A DNA stretch of 64,000 nt, taken from the NCBI GenBank assembly GCA_937146725.1, contig CAKZRU010000125.1, forward strand, positions 1 to 64,000, given 5' to 3'. Under the pieces are notes generated by a model. That model had not been told where the DNA came from and searched no databases. It saw only the letters and a program-made list of their open reading frames with translations. The stretch is from an uncultured Myxococcales bacterium. GTDB taxonomy: Bacteria > Myxococcota_A > Bradymonadia > UBA7976 > VGTA01. The translations under genes and the position numbers were made by a program. Of this stretch, positions 18,284 through 27,135 are shown piece by piece; the stretch's first letter is position 1; every line of letters begins with the position of its first letter.

Positions 18284-19150
18284 TTAGATAATCAACTGAG
18301 TCAGCGGATTTAAACTTGATTGGTGTTCTACAATGGTGAGCGCATGATCAGAAGCGCTGAGATCTTGCTTAGGTTCAATAAATCTTACTTTATGCATGCC
18401 GTCATGTAAGTCTTTATAAAAAATCCAGTCAATTTGCCTTTGTGAGCGTGTTTCTGTGGGATAGGCAACGCCGGTCCAGCTAAATTGCGCATTGATGAGC
18501 TGTCCTTGTCGACTATCTAGGCCACGTCTTTCCATTTCTTGAGCGTCTTCATTAAAGTCACCCAAAATAAAAATACCGTCTAAGTGCTCACTATTTTTGC
18601 TACATTCCATTAGGTATTCACTGAGCTCTTGATCACCGCGTTTTTGAGATTCTGTTTTGCGATCCAAGTCTTGTTCATAGGGGTCATAGCCTTTGATATG
18701 AACAGAGACCACTCGGTAAATGAATCCGTTTGTTAAGTCTTTTAAGTCCACACAGGCAGCATATCTAAACTTAGGATCAGAGCTTTTGATGCCCTGTTCA
18801 GCCACTAAGCTAAAGCGCTGAGGATTATAAAAAACTGCAACACCATGAGCACCTTCTTCTTCTTCCGTAAAATGCTTCCACAAAGAGGAATGTTGCATAT
18901 ATTGCTCATTGCTTATCGGAATTTTGATCTCATCGATGGTTCGATCACTCAACTCTTGTAGGGCACAAATATCTAATTGGGCTTCTTGAATATTCTTGAT
19001 GATCGCAGCTCGCCGTCCGGTTTCCCAGTTGTCTTCTCCCTGCTCATTTAATCCCTCATAGGTTGTCCATTTAACCGCATGATAAGGGTTTAATATATTG
19101 TAGCTTCCAATAAAAAAACTATGGCTTTGTATGGTGCTTGAAGAACTCAT
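18284..19150 (-). CDS. Endonuclease/exonuclease/phosphatase (EEP) family hydrolase
   Basis: A 288-residue cytoplasmic protein of the DNase I-like / EEP superfamily. Visible motifs are IGSYNILNPY (the N residue of motif I), ICALQELSDRT (metal-binding Glu), ILGDFNED (the D-x-N catalytic motif), IDWIFYK and SASDHALTI (the S-D-H motif). Members cleave DNA, RNA or phosphodiesters in nucleotides or lipids; the substrate cannot be told. No signal peptide is seen. The gene is convergent with the PP2C gene, and its start faces the AT-rich gap before the PLD-FGE gene. Confidence 0.85.
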   Translation of the reverse strand: MSSSSTIQSHSFFIGSYNILNPYHAVKWTTYEGLNEQGEDNWETGRRAAIIKNIQEAQLDICALQELSDRTIDEIKIPISNEQYMQHSSLWKHFTEEEEGAHGVAVFYNPQRFSLVAEQGIKSSDPKFRYAACVDLKDLTNGFIYRVVSVHIKGYDPYEQDLDRKTESQKRGDQELSEYLMECSKNSEHLDGIFILGDFNEDAQEMERRGLDSRQGQLINAQFSWTGVAYPTETRSQRQIDWIFYKDLHDGMHKVRFIEPKQDLSASDHALTIVEHQSSLNPLTQLII

Positions 19151-19644
19151 TTTTTTACCTACTTTATATGTGTTTCTCTATCATTAAAGCATCTTGCAAA
19201 CGATTGTCTATGTAAAATAAGATTTTCAAGGGATTTTTACTGACGACTTATCGATATGCTACTTATGATCATAAAGCTTTTTAAAGGCGTATAATTAGGC
19301 ATTCATCTGTTCTGTTTTGATTGTGAACCAAGCTGACCTTTTCACTAAGATTTATGTCACTTTTGATTATATGGACAAAAGTTTACTTTCATAATCTAAA
19401 TCGTCTTTTCTTACTATGCTCGGTTAAGTATTTAATATTTTATTTTTATTGTTTAATCGTACTGTATAACGCTTAACCACTGTGTTTTGCCATCTTTGGG
19501 AAATAATATTGTAGTTTAATATGCTCTCATAGTTTGGTCTTAAGCTGACAAGCTCAACCGTCCAATTCTTCACTAGAATGAGTCATGACCAGACCCATTG
19601 TATGACTTTAAATACTTAAAAAATAAGAAAGTAGAGATAAAAAC
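19151..19644. other. AT-rich intergenic region with no gene seen
   Basis: 494 bases between divergent genes (EEP hydrolase and PLD-FGE). It is strongly AT-rich, for example around 19430-19455. I saw no credible small ORF, RNA, long repeat or template-repeat-like GC-rich block. Promoters for both flanking genes are expected here, but I could not pick out a convincing -35/-10 pair. Confidence 0.6.
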
Positions 19645-21180
19645 ATGAAATATTTATACAGTAAGGATCCCAAAGATAAATCTCAAAGTCTTGCCGGGTG
19701 GTTGCTAGGCATTAATGCTAGTCTCGTACACTCAGTACATGTACAAAGTGGTTATTTTAGTGATGGAGGACTTGAGTTAATCAAGCCTTTATTAGAGGGA
19801 GTAAAGTATAATGATGGGGAAGCTTTTATTGTTGTTGGTGCCAATGACAAAGGTACCTCGGAAGAAGATGCTCAAGCTCTTTTACAGGCGGTCAGCCAAA
19901 TCAACAAAGGACGTTGTGGCCTTTGTGTATATGGTGGGGCCTTATTTCATCCAAAGGTCATTCATATCGGTTTTATAGACGGTAGTTCTGCTGCTTATGT
20001 GGGGTCAGCTAACTTAACCGAGCAAGGTGCCTTAAGAAATCTTGAAGCGGCCTTAGTTCTGAGTAGTCAAGAGGATGATCCCGCTGAAGTTTTAGATAGT
20101 ATTAAAGCTTCAGTTCAAGATTGGTTTTTCGAAGATTCTCAAGTATTTTATGAGTTAAATGAAGAAGTGATAAAGCGCTTGGTTAAACGAAATATTCTTG
20201 GTAAAGGACGCGTCTGGCGAGCGGGTCCAGCCGACGGCGCTGCTGACTCTGTTGGACGTAAGGGACCAAGACGAGCCGGTCGTGAGCATACCTTTAAAAG
20301 AAATGAGCTTAAACGAGCGCTTGCAACGCAACGTAAACAATTCAAGTCCATAGAACCCTCAGAGCCCTCCACAACAAAGGCTCTAGCCAAATCTACGAAG
20401 TCATCAAGTTCCAAACGTGAAACAGTACAAGCAACAACTGTTCAAAAAACGCATGATCATCCAAGTGTTTTGCTTCCTGTTTCGAATCCCCTTAAAAGCG
20501 AAGCTTTAAAAGGCGATCAAATATCCTATGAGCTTAATGAAGTCAGCTTTAATCTCAATTATATTCCACATCCAGACCAAGCGTATTGGATGATGGAAAC
20601 GCAAGTGACTCAAGCTTTATATCGGGCGGTGACTGGTAAGAATCCTAGTTGGTTTGAAGATGATCAACTACCTGTTGAGTGTGTTTCATGGGAAGACGGG
20701 ATTGCTTTTTGTAATGCGCTATCCAAGAAGCTTGGTCTAACTCCTGCGTATAAAGGCACTGATAATAACTGTGAGTTAGTTAGTGAAGCCAATGGGTTTA
20801 GATTACCCTTTGAAGCAGAGTGGGAATTTGCTGCTAAAGGTGGGCAGAGTTTTAAATATGCAGGCTCGGATAACTTAAAAGAAGTTGGTTGGTATGGAGC
20901 TTATAGTAGTGGCAATGTTACTAACCGAAAAACACAGCCCATAGCTCAGTTAAAGCCTAATAGCTATGGGCTATACGATATGATGGGTAATGTTTGGGAA
21001 TGGTGCGCGGATGACCCTAGCAACCCAGGCCAACATCGTCTCGGGGCGTATGAGCGGGTTCTCCGTGGTGGGGGTTGGAGCAACCGCGCCGGCCTCTGTG
21101 AGGTCTCTATCCGCGACGGGTACTCGCCCGTTTTCCGTATCAGAGACCTCGGCCTGCGTCTTTCCAGGTCACTTGGATAA
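19645..21180 (+). CDS. PLD-domain / FGE-sulfatase (C-type-lectin fold) fusion; putative DGR target
   Basis: Residues 1 to about 190 form a single phospholipase-D-like domain: H102-x-K104 with D112, then G120-S-x-N123, one HKD half-site as in dimeric PLD nucleases. A basic, Ser/Lys/Arg-rich linker (about 190-290) follows. Residues about 290-511 are an FGE-sulfatase / C-type-lectin-fold domain: YWMMETQVTQALYRAV, PVECVSWEDGIAFCNAL, NGFRLPFEAEWEFAA and GLYDMMGNVWEW. The last part (471-511) has family framework residues, but the usual Asn-rich loop is replaced by diverse residues. I read that part as a DGR variable region and therefore the domain as a ligand binder rather than an enzyme. The PLD part is the likely effector (nuclease or lipase). 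The gene ends 14 bases from the convergent YfhO-like gene. Confidence 0.88.
   Translation: MKYLYSKDPKDKSQSLAGWLLGINASLVHSVHVQSGYFSDGGLELIKPLLEGVKYNDGEAFIVVGANDKGTSEEDAQALLQAVSQINKGRCGLCVYGGALFHPKVIHIGFIDGSSAAYVGSANLTEQGALRNLEAALVLSSQEDDPAEVLDSIKASVQDWFFEDSQVFYELNEEVIKRLVKRNILGKGRVWRAGPADGAADSVGRKGPRRAGREHTFKRNELKRALATQRKQFKSIEPSEPSTTKALAKSTKSSSSKRETVQATTVQKTHDHPSVLLPVSNPLKSEALKGDQISYELNEVSFNLNYIPHPDQAYWMMETQVTQALYRAVTGKNPSWFEDDQLPVECVSWEDGIAFCNALSKKLGLTPAYKGTDNNCELVSEANGFRLPFEAEWEFAAKGGQSFKYAGSDNLKEVGWYGAYSSGNVTNRKTQPIAQLKPNSYGLYDMMGNVWEWCADDPSNPGQHRLGAYERVLRGGGWSNRAGLCEVSIRDGYSPVFRIRDLGLRLSRSLG
21055..21180 (+). other. Putative DGR variable region (VR) at the 3' end of the PLD-FGE gene
   Basis: Codons 471-511. 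The framework RVLRGGGW...P...R...LGLRL matches the FGE family end. Between W478 and L502 the residues are S N R A G L C E V S I R D G Y S P V F R I R D. This is the same length as the recollected family consensus, and the consensus Asn positions are mostly non-Asn. Many of these codons are NNC (GGC, CTC, GTC, ATC, GAC, TAC, TTC, ATC, GAC), as expected if template AAC codons were randomised at adenines. GC is 42 of 60 bases at 21061-21120 by hand count, against an AT-leaning gene. No template copy was found in the window. Confidence 0.7.
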
Positions 21181-21194
21181 CTGACTATTGATCC

Positions 21195-23444
21195 TTAGGT
21201 CAACAAACGCCAAGAACCATAATTAAACCAAGAGCGTGAGACATAAAAAACAAGCATCAAGACCCAGGTCAACCCACTTACAATCAAGGCAAATAGAGTT
21301 GGTTTTTCGTGATATTCTAAATGGATTTGATGTTTGCCTTTGGGCACATATAGCGCTTGAAACATATAGTTGGCTCGATGACTCGCTTGCCAAGCGCCTT
21401 GATTCAGTTTATAGCGCCACCACGGAGAATAACGCTCATTAATCACCACGTAACCCGCTTGGGATGTATTTATCTCTAGCTGTATATGTCCCCACTCAGC
21501 TTGCTTAATTTGCACGCTTCTTAATTGGGCTAAATGGCTTTGTTTTAAACGGGTTAAGCTGTGTTTCGGTTTCTGATTGAGCAGTTCAGAGTCTGTTTCT
21601 ACAAAGACTTTAAGGCCTTGCTGTGGCGAATGTTTTTTCATGTGATTCAAGAGTTGAGTTGAGTTTGCAAATTGTTGAATCTCCGTAGTCCAATAAGCAT
21701 AAGGAGCGCTCTTTTTGATGAGTTGTGGGCGCTTGCCACGTTTGAATAATTGTTGTACAGAACCCCAAGCATATAAATTGTGCGCCTTTTCAGCGGCCTT
21801 GATATAACGATGCCAACGGCGGTTGACCATGGTGCTATATCTTCCACTTAAGTCTGCTACTTTTAGTCTAGCCGCCGGTCGCCATCTTAAATATTGATGA
21901 TCGGCAAAGCGCTGAAATGGTGCGGTCTTTGTCAGCAAACGATCTCGAGTGGTCTTGGGAAGCGCTTGCGAGATTTTAACTAATTTCTGTTGCTGAAAAG
22001 CAATATCCACAAAAGAAAGTAGGCACAGGGCTAACCATAAATGTGAAAGTCGGCTTCCACGCCAATCAAAGTCTCCAAGTAAGACATATATACTCACGCT
22101 TACTAATAGGGATATCAATAAACCGCTTGATAATGAAGCGCTTTGAAAGGTGGCTATACCTAATAAACTGAAGAGGAGAAGACTCAAGATTAAAGCGATG
22201 TTTTTAAGAAAACTAAGAGTTTGTTCTTGCTGCTGACTAGAGGCTTTTTCAATCATCAAGCCCGCCTTTAAAGCCATAAGCGAGGTACAAAATACGGTTA
22301 AAAATGCGTATTGTTCTGCAATTCTCCATAAGTTAAACGTAGGTATATACTTAACAAAATACTCTAAAAAGTGAACATTTCTTCCACAGGTCCATAAAAG
22401 TGTGGTGAGGGCAAGCATGAACATAAAGATTCGCTCTGTTTTAGCTATGGCCCGTGTACATATAAAAAGAATCACCAAGCAAAGCCCCACTAAACCAATA
22501 TAGGTTAAAGCATAGCTTTGCTCATGTACAAGCCGAGGACTCAGCATGTCGAAAGTATCCACAAGCTGAAAACGACTCATGAGTAATTCGGCTAAACTCA
22601 GCTTGGTTCTTTGACTTTCGGCTAACACCTGTAAGGTACTCACAATACCCGGTGCACACAGCAACACTGTCATGATAACCGCTTGCGTTAAGCTAAAAAC
22701 AAGCGACTTAAGATACTTAAAAAACTTTGGCCACGCCTGCTGCTGCTGACTCAATTGACGATAGATGTTTATAAGTAAATATATCCCCCAAATTGTTAAA
22801 AAGATCAGACTTCTCGCAAGATTTGGAGGATAGCCAGCATAAAAGCTGAAGGTGAGTAGGATCGAAAAAATACAAGCGCTTTTATAAGTAGGCTTTTCAA
22901 TGAGTTTATGCAGCGCCCAAAACAGCCAAGGTAACCATACCATGGTCCATAAACCAGCATTATCTTTGGATTTAAGCAAGCGCCCAGAATACAAATAAAG
23001 ACTTGTAAAAAGTAGGCTTAAACTCGAAGACGCTCGCCAACTTAAGGCCAATACATGGCAACCCACAGCGGCAATCATATAATGTACTAGTGATCTTAAT
23101 ACCGCCAGCCAAGGCCCTAAACCAAAGAGCATACCCATCAGGTAAATTAACCAGTTTATCGGATAAAAAACAGCTGTTTGAGGATCCGCAATAAATGGAT
23201 AACCACCCCGTTCTAAGTGGTTCCAAAAAGGGAAATAGCCAGCTTGCAAAGATTGAATAGCATATCTTAAATCTCCCCAAGACTCATTCATTGCATCCCA
23301 ACCCAAGCTATGTCCTTTAAGCCACATAGGCGCATGCATAAGGATCAGACCAAAGAGTAAAGCAAGGCTGGAGATCAAACTTGATTTAAGGCTTGATTTA
23401 AGACTTGATTGAATCATTGGTTTTCGATTGAGCCACATGTTCAT
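21195..23444 (-). CDS. YfhO-like multi-spanning membrane protein (GT-C type)
   Basis: A 749-residue protein with about 12-13 membrane segments in residues 20-480, followed by a soluble C-terminal part. The first periplasmic loop (GWDAMNESWGDLRYAIQSLQAGYFPFWNHLERGGYPFIADPQTAVFYPINWL) is the typical YfhO/GT-C opening, and the C-terminus ends with GYVVINERYSPWW...NYMFQALYVPKGKHQI, also typical. The YfhO family is implicated in glycosylation of envelope polymers (lipoteichoic acid in Gram-positives); the substrate here is unknown. The first 30 residues contain a doubled SSLK unit. The gene is convergent with the PLD-FGE gene and follows another large membrane protein on the same strand. Confidence 0.8.
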   Translation of the reverse strand: MNMWLNRKPMIQSSLKSSLKSSLISSLALLFGLILMHAPMWLKGHSLGWDAMNESWGDLRYAIQSLQAGYFPFWNHLERGGYPFIADPQTAVFYPINWLIYLMGMLFGLGPWLAVLRSLVHYMIAAVGCHVLALSWRASSSLSLLFTSLYLYSGRLLKSKDNAGLWTMVWLPWLFWALHKLIEKPTYKSACIFSILLTFSFYAGYPPNLARSLIFLTIWGIYLLINIYRQLSQQQQAWPKFFKYLKSLVFSLTQAVIMTVLLCAPGIVSTLQVLAESQRTKLSLAELLMSRFQLVDTFDMLSPRLVHEQSYALTYIGLVGLCLVILFICTRAIAKTERIFMFMLALTTLLWTCGRNVHFLEYFVKYIPTFNLWRIAEQYAFLTVFCTSLMALKAGLMIEKASSQQQEQTLSFLKNIALILSLLLFSLLGIATFQSASLSSGLLISLLVSVSIYVLLGDFDWRGSRLSHLWLALCLLSFVDIAFQQQKLVKISQALPKTTRDRLLTKTAPFQRFADHQYLRWRPAARLKVADLSGRYSTMVNRRWHRYIKAAEKAHNLYAWGSVQQLFKRGKRPQLIKKSAPYAYWTTEIQQFANSTQLLNHMKKHSPQQGLKVFVETDSELLNQKPKHSLTRLKQSHLAQLRSVQIKQAEWGHIQLEINTSQAGYVVINERYSPWWRYKLNQGAWQASHRANYMFQALYVPKGKHQIHLEYHEKPTLFALIVSGLTWVLMLVFYVSRSWFNYGSWRLLT

Positions 23445-23554
23445 TTGCTATATTGAGCTAGATTTATGCTTAGAACTAAAATGCTTGGAACTACAATCAT
23501 AAACTCACTGTGAAGATTGAGGAATATGATTAATAAAAAGGCTACCAGCCACTT

Positions 23555-25474
23555 TTAGTCGTCAGATTTATCTTCGGGCTCATCCTTTTCTTCTTGCTCG
23601 TCCTTATCTTCGGGCTCGTCCTTATCTTCGGGCTCATCCTTATCTTCGGGCTCATCCTTATCTTCGGGCTCGTCCTTATCTTCAGGCTCGTCCTTATCTG
23701 CAGGCTCGTCCTTATCTTCGGGCTCGTCCTTATCTGCAGGCTCGTCCTTATCTTCGGGCTCGTCCTTATCTGCAGGCTCGTCTTGTTCGACGATTAAACT
23801 TGGATCTACTTCCACAGCATTTGGAGCAATCAGCTTGGGTAAGGTAGGCGGTGGAGAAAGTTGTGGCCTAAAGTCGCTCTTATTGGGTGAATTGATCTTA
23901 TTGGGTTGATCTTGTTTAACATACACGATGAATAATGAGGGTTTAAGCCAGCGATAGTCGCTTGCCGGAACCTGTCGGTAATCGCTTTCCATAAGTGTTT
24001 TTAGCCCCATTTGACTAAAGCTTTTCTCATGAGCGATCTTGCTCACCACAACGACTTGAATTTGCTGTTCTTTTAAAGATAAATGTACATCTTTACTTGC
24101 AAAAGGATCAGAGTTTTCGCTCAAAAATGGGGGTAAAAGCGCTGAGGCTTTAAGATTGGTCATCGCATATAAAGATCTTGGACTAGTGCCAAGTACCCAA
24201 AAACTCTTTTGGGAATGGGATTGATTTAACCAATCCGCCATAGAAAGTAATTCTTGTTCTTGTAGGCTTAATTCACGACCTTTTTCGGTATTAAACTTTT
24301 CGTAGCTGTGCAAAAGGCTTGGTGTTAAAAGCAAGGCAAAAAGCATAACGCTTACCGAGCGCTTTAAGATGGGCTTAAAGGGTAGAAGCGTAATTGTACC
24401 AATAGGTGACCAGGGGTGTATGCTGATCCAAATTAAGATCGGCGCTGCACAAGCCCAAGAAAAGAATGGAGCTAGCAACACAGAAAGCAAAAGCAATCCA
24501 CCCAAGCCAATTCCACGCCGACTCCATGTTATGCGGTGCGTATGTGCACTCATAAAGGTAAGACCACTTAAAATAACTAGGGGAGCAAAAGCATCATAGC
24601 AGTCTGTTAAAGGCTTCAGTAATTCGATTTGACTCAACACCTGAGTCCACAAAGCCGGTGATAAGTATTGCTCCATTGTTAATGGCGGATGACTAAGTTG
24701 ACCACGAATAAACCATGGAATCATGGCCAGACTAAAGGCGCATAATGCGCTTAGGGCAGGTAGTAAGGAAATTGATGACCACCAAGACTCATCAGCTAAA
24801 CGAGGGCGAGGCCAAAACGTTAATAACCAATATAACATCGCTAAGGGTAAGATGAGCGGAGAAGCCGCAACGCCAAAGGATAAAGTGATCCCACAAAGAA
24901 AGGCGCGCCAAGCTGATTGTGGTTGTCGCCAAGAAGCAGTCAAGCCAACACTAACCCAAGTGTAAATCGCCAAGAGCCAGAGTTCGTGGTGTGCTAAATA
25001 ACTAATTGATGCCACAAAAATAGCTGCCAAAAGACTGCTCAAAAAACCTAAGCGCCTTGATTTATACAACAGTGAGCTACCTAAGCTGATTCCTAGCATA
25101 ATGATCAGTAGCAAGAAATGTCTGTGGCTTTGTTCCGGAAAAACAAAACTTGTACTTAGACTTTGCTCAATGAGCTGTCCGATGGCTAACATCTGAGAAA
25201 TAAAAGGACCAACCAAAGGATCTGCATATCCACCCAAAGGTAAAAAACCTTGGGTAAACAAATCAGCCCGTAAATGCTCAAGTCCCATAAAGGCCGAAGG
25301 CGGTGGACAAGGCTGTATTTGACTCAGACTTCCACCTCGGACTAAGTAGGTAAAAACAACCGAAGGAATCACACAAAGGGCCAAACGCACAAGATGATAT
25401 AAGGCCTTTAGTGGTTTGGACAGGTCTTCGTGACTATGCTTGGTTTCTTTGATATTTTTGGCATGAATCTTCAT
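23555..25474 (-). CDS. Large multi-spanning membrane protein with acidic repeat C-terminus
   Basis: Residues 1 to about 390 contain about ten hydrophobic segments with a GT-C-like arrangement (first loop QPCPPPSAFMGLEHLRADLFTQGFLPLGGYADPLVGPF). Then comes a soluble region (about 390-560), and finally about 70 residues built from repeated E-D-K-D-E-P and A-D-K-D-E-P units. No glycosyltransferase motif can be named with confidence, so function is unknown; proximity to the YfhO-like gene suggests a shared role in envelope glycan or lipid modification (inference). The ATG at 25474 overlaps the stop of the COG2509 gene by four bases, so the two are coupled. Confidence 0.7.
   Translation of the reverse strand: MKIHAKNIKETKHSHEDLSKPLKALYHLVRLALCVIPSVVFTYLVRGGSLSQIQPCPPPSAFMGLEHLRADLFTQGFLPLGGYADPLVGPFISQMLAIGQLIEQSLSTSFVFPEQSHRHFLLLIIMLGISLGSSLLYKSRRLGFLSSLLAAIFVASISYLAHHELWLLAIYTWVSVGLTASWRQPQSAWRAFLCGITLSFGVAASPLILPLAMLYWLLTFWPRPRLADESWWSSISLLPALSALCAFSLAMIPWFIRGQLSHPPLTMEQYLSPALWTQVLSQIELLKPLTDCYDAFAPLVILSGLTFMSAHTHRITWSRRGIGLGGLLLLSVLLAPFFSWACAAPILIWISIHPWSPIGTITLLPFKPILKRSVSVMLFALLLTPSLLHSYEKFNTEKGRELSLQEQELLSMADWLNQSHSQKSFWVLGTSPRSLYAMTNLKASALLPPFLSENSDPFASKDVHLSLKEQQIQVVVVSKIAHEKSFSQMGLKTLMESDYRQVPASDYRWLKPSLFIVYVKQDQPNKINSPNKSDFRPQLSPPPTLPKLIAPNAVEVDPSLIVEQDEPADKDEPEDKDEPADKDEPEDKDEPADKDEPEDKDEPEDKDEPEDKDEPEDKDEPEDKDEQEEKDEPEDKSDD
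23573..23785 (-). repeat. 18-bp minisatellite encoding [E/A]-D-K-D-E-P
   Basis: About twelve tandem 18-base units (plus-strand form TCGTCCTTATCTTCGGGC, with the TCTGCAGGC variant alternating). The variants encode E-D-K-D-E-P and A-D-K-D-E-P in alternation, then mainly E-D-K-D-E-P towards the protein end. It is fully in frame and directly before the stop region. Confidence 0.92.
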
Positions 25475-27126
25475 GAACCAATCCCCCCTTTGTATTGTGT
25501 ATAATCAATTAATATGTTTGCCCATTGATCATCGGAGCGACAATTACTTTTAATATGGGCAGCTTCCACACAACGGAAACCGTCTAGGGCCGCACTTATA
25601 ATCCCTCCGGCATATCCTGCGCCTTCTCCACAAGGGAAAAGGCCTTTTAATTCGGGATGTTCTAGGCTTTCTTTATCGCGCGGAATTCTGACGGGTGATG
25701 AAGTTCTGGACTCCACGCCAACAACAATCGCTTGCGGACTAAGATAGCCTTTGAGTCTTTGGCCAAAGTCCTTAAAGCCTTGTCGTAAGCGCTGTTCAAC
25801 CGAACTTGGTAAAACCGAGCGTAGAGGCGCTGCCTTTAAACCAGGGACATATGAGCAATCAGGCAATTCATCGCGATCTTTACGTTGAATAAAATCAAGC
25901 AAACTTTGGGCCGGAGCAGTTACCCCTTGTGAACCACCAAACTCAAAGGCCTTTTTTTCTACCGATGCTTGAAAACGCATACCAGCCAAGGGATCATTGG
26001 CCCCTTCTTGGAAAGGTTGGAAGTCTTTTTGGTCAACACTGACCACAACACCAGAGTTGGCAAAGCGTCCATTACGCTTATATGGACTCCAGCCATTGAC
26101 CACCACTTCTCCGGGTGCAGTTGAAGCAGGTGCAATGATTCCTCCGGGACACATACAAAAAGAAAAAACACCACGGTCCTTCACCTGGGTAACCAACTTG
26201 TAGGCAGCCGAGCCAAGTTCCACCGGACGCTGACCATGATATTGGATTTGATCAATTAAAGTTTGAGGATGCTCAACTCTCACGCCCAAAGCAAAGGGTT
26301 TGGCTTCGATTTCAATCTGTTGATTGGCAAGTAAAACAAAAATATCCCGTGCGGAGTGACCGGTGGCTAAAACAACGCCCAAGTCAGCTTCAATTTCACG
26401 CCCATCATTTAAGATGACACCTTTAAGAGAGCGAACACTTTTACGTTGCTCAATCAAAAAATCGACCACTTTGGCATTAAAATGAACTTCGCCACCAAGA
26501 TTTTTGATCTGCTCGCGAATTGCTTGAATGACTTTGGGTAGACGATTAGTACCAATATGTGGCTGAGCTTCAAACAGAATATTTTCTGGTGCACCATGTT
26601 CTACAAGCAATTCAAGAATGGCTCGAATGGAACCGCGCTTTTTGGAGCGAGTATAAAGCTTTCCATCCGAGTAAGTGCCCGCGCCACCTTCCCCAAAACA
26701 ATAATTAGATTCGGGATTTACGATACCTTGACGGTTTAAGGTGGCCAAGGCGCGTCGTCGTGAACGAACATCCTCACCTCTTTCAAGTACAATCGGTTTA
26801 ATCCCCAATGACAGGGCACGTAAAGCGGCAAATAAGCCTGCGGGTCCGGCCCCAACAATGACTAAAGTTTTCGCTGTGTTATCATTGCTTAATGGGGTTA
26901 ACATCAAGCCGTTTGATTGAGCTTGCTGTTCTTCGGCCAAACTTTCATAGATGGCAATTCTAAGTTTTGAGACCAGTGGTTTTCTTCTGGCATCAAGAGA
27001 GCGCTTGATGAGTTTAAAAAAGAGTTCAGATTCACTTTTTAGATTTAAGTGAGCGACAAGATGATCACGTAATCGTTGCTCATCAAAAGCGACTTGAGGT
27101 GGAAGATCTAAGTTAATGATGTGCAT
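25471..27126 (-). CDS. FAD-dependent oxidoreductase, COG2509 type
   Basis: A 551-residue cytoplasmic flavoprotein of the uncharacterised FAD-dependent dehydrogenase family (COG2509). An N-terminal ~85-residue domain (QRLRDHLVAHLNL..., SELFFKLIKRSLDARRK) precedes the FAD motif LVIVGAGPAGLFAALRAL (about 88-105). YCFGEGGAGTYSDGKLYTR, APENILFEAQPHIGTNRLP and FCMCPGGIIAPAST are characteristic, as is the closing LFPCGEGAGYAGGIISAALDG. The reaction is not established for this family. It starts nine bases after the stop of the small membrane protein upstream and overlaps the next gene, so 27894-23555 is probably one transcript. Confidence 0.9.
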   Translation of the reverse strand: MHIINLDLPPQVAFDEQRLRDHLVAHLNLKSESELFFKLIKRSLDARRKPLVSKLRIAIYESLAEEQQAQSNGLMLTPLSNDNTAKTLVIVGAGPAGLFAALRALSLGIKPIVLERGEDVRSRRRALATLNRQGIVNPESNYCFGEGGAGTYSDGKLYTRSKKRGSIRAILELLVEHGAPENILFEAQPHIGTNRLPKVIQAIREQIKNLGGEVHFNAKVVDFLIEQRKSVRSLKGVILNDGREIEADLGVVLATGHSARDIFVLLANQQIEIEAKPFALGVRVEHPQTLIDQIQYHGQRPVELGSAAYKLVTQVKDRGVFSFCMCPGGIIAPASTAPGEVVVNGWSPYKRNGRFANSGVVVSVDQKDFQPFQEGANDPLAGMRFQASVEKKAFEFGGSQGVTAPAQSLLDFIQRKDRDELPDCSYVPGLKAAPLRSVLPSSVEQRLRQGFKDFGQRLKGYLSPQAIVVGVESRTSSPVRIPRDKESLEHPELKGLFPCGEGAGYAGGIISAALDGFRCVEAAHIKSNCRSDDQWANILIDYTQYKGGIGS

Positions 27127-27135
27127 ATTTGAAAC

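Noticed and set aside
19151..19644. DGR template repeat or RT remnant in the gap before the PLD-FGE gene
   Set aside because: AT-rich with no GC-rich block, no AAC-rich copy of 21055-21180 and no RT-like open frame. Scanned by eye only.
21181..21215. Hairpin downstream of the putative VR, as in some DGR homing sites
   Set aside because: Only a GGAT/ATCC 4-base inverted pair with a 12-base loop is visible, too weak to call.
23573..23785. CRISPR-like array
   Set aside because: Units are contiguous without spacers, are 18 bases long and stay in the reading frame of the membrane protein. It is a coding minisatellite.
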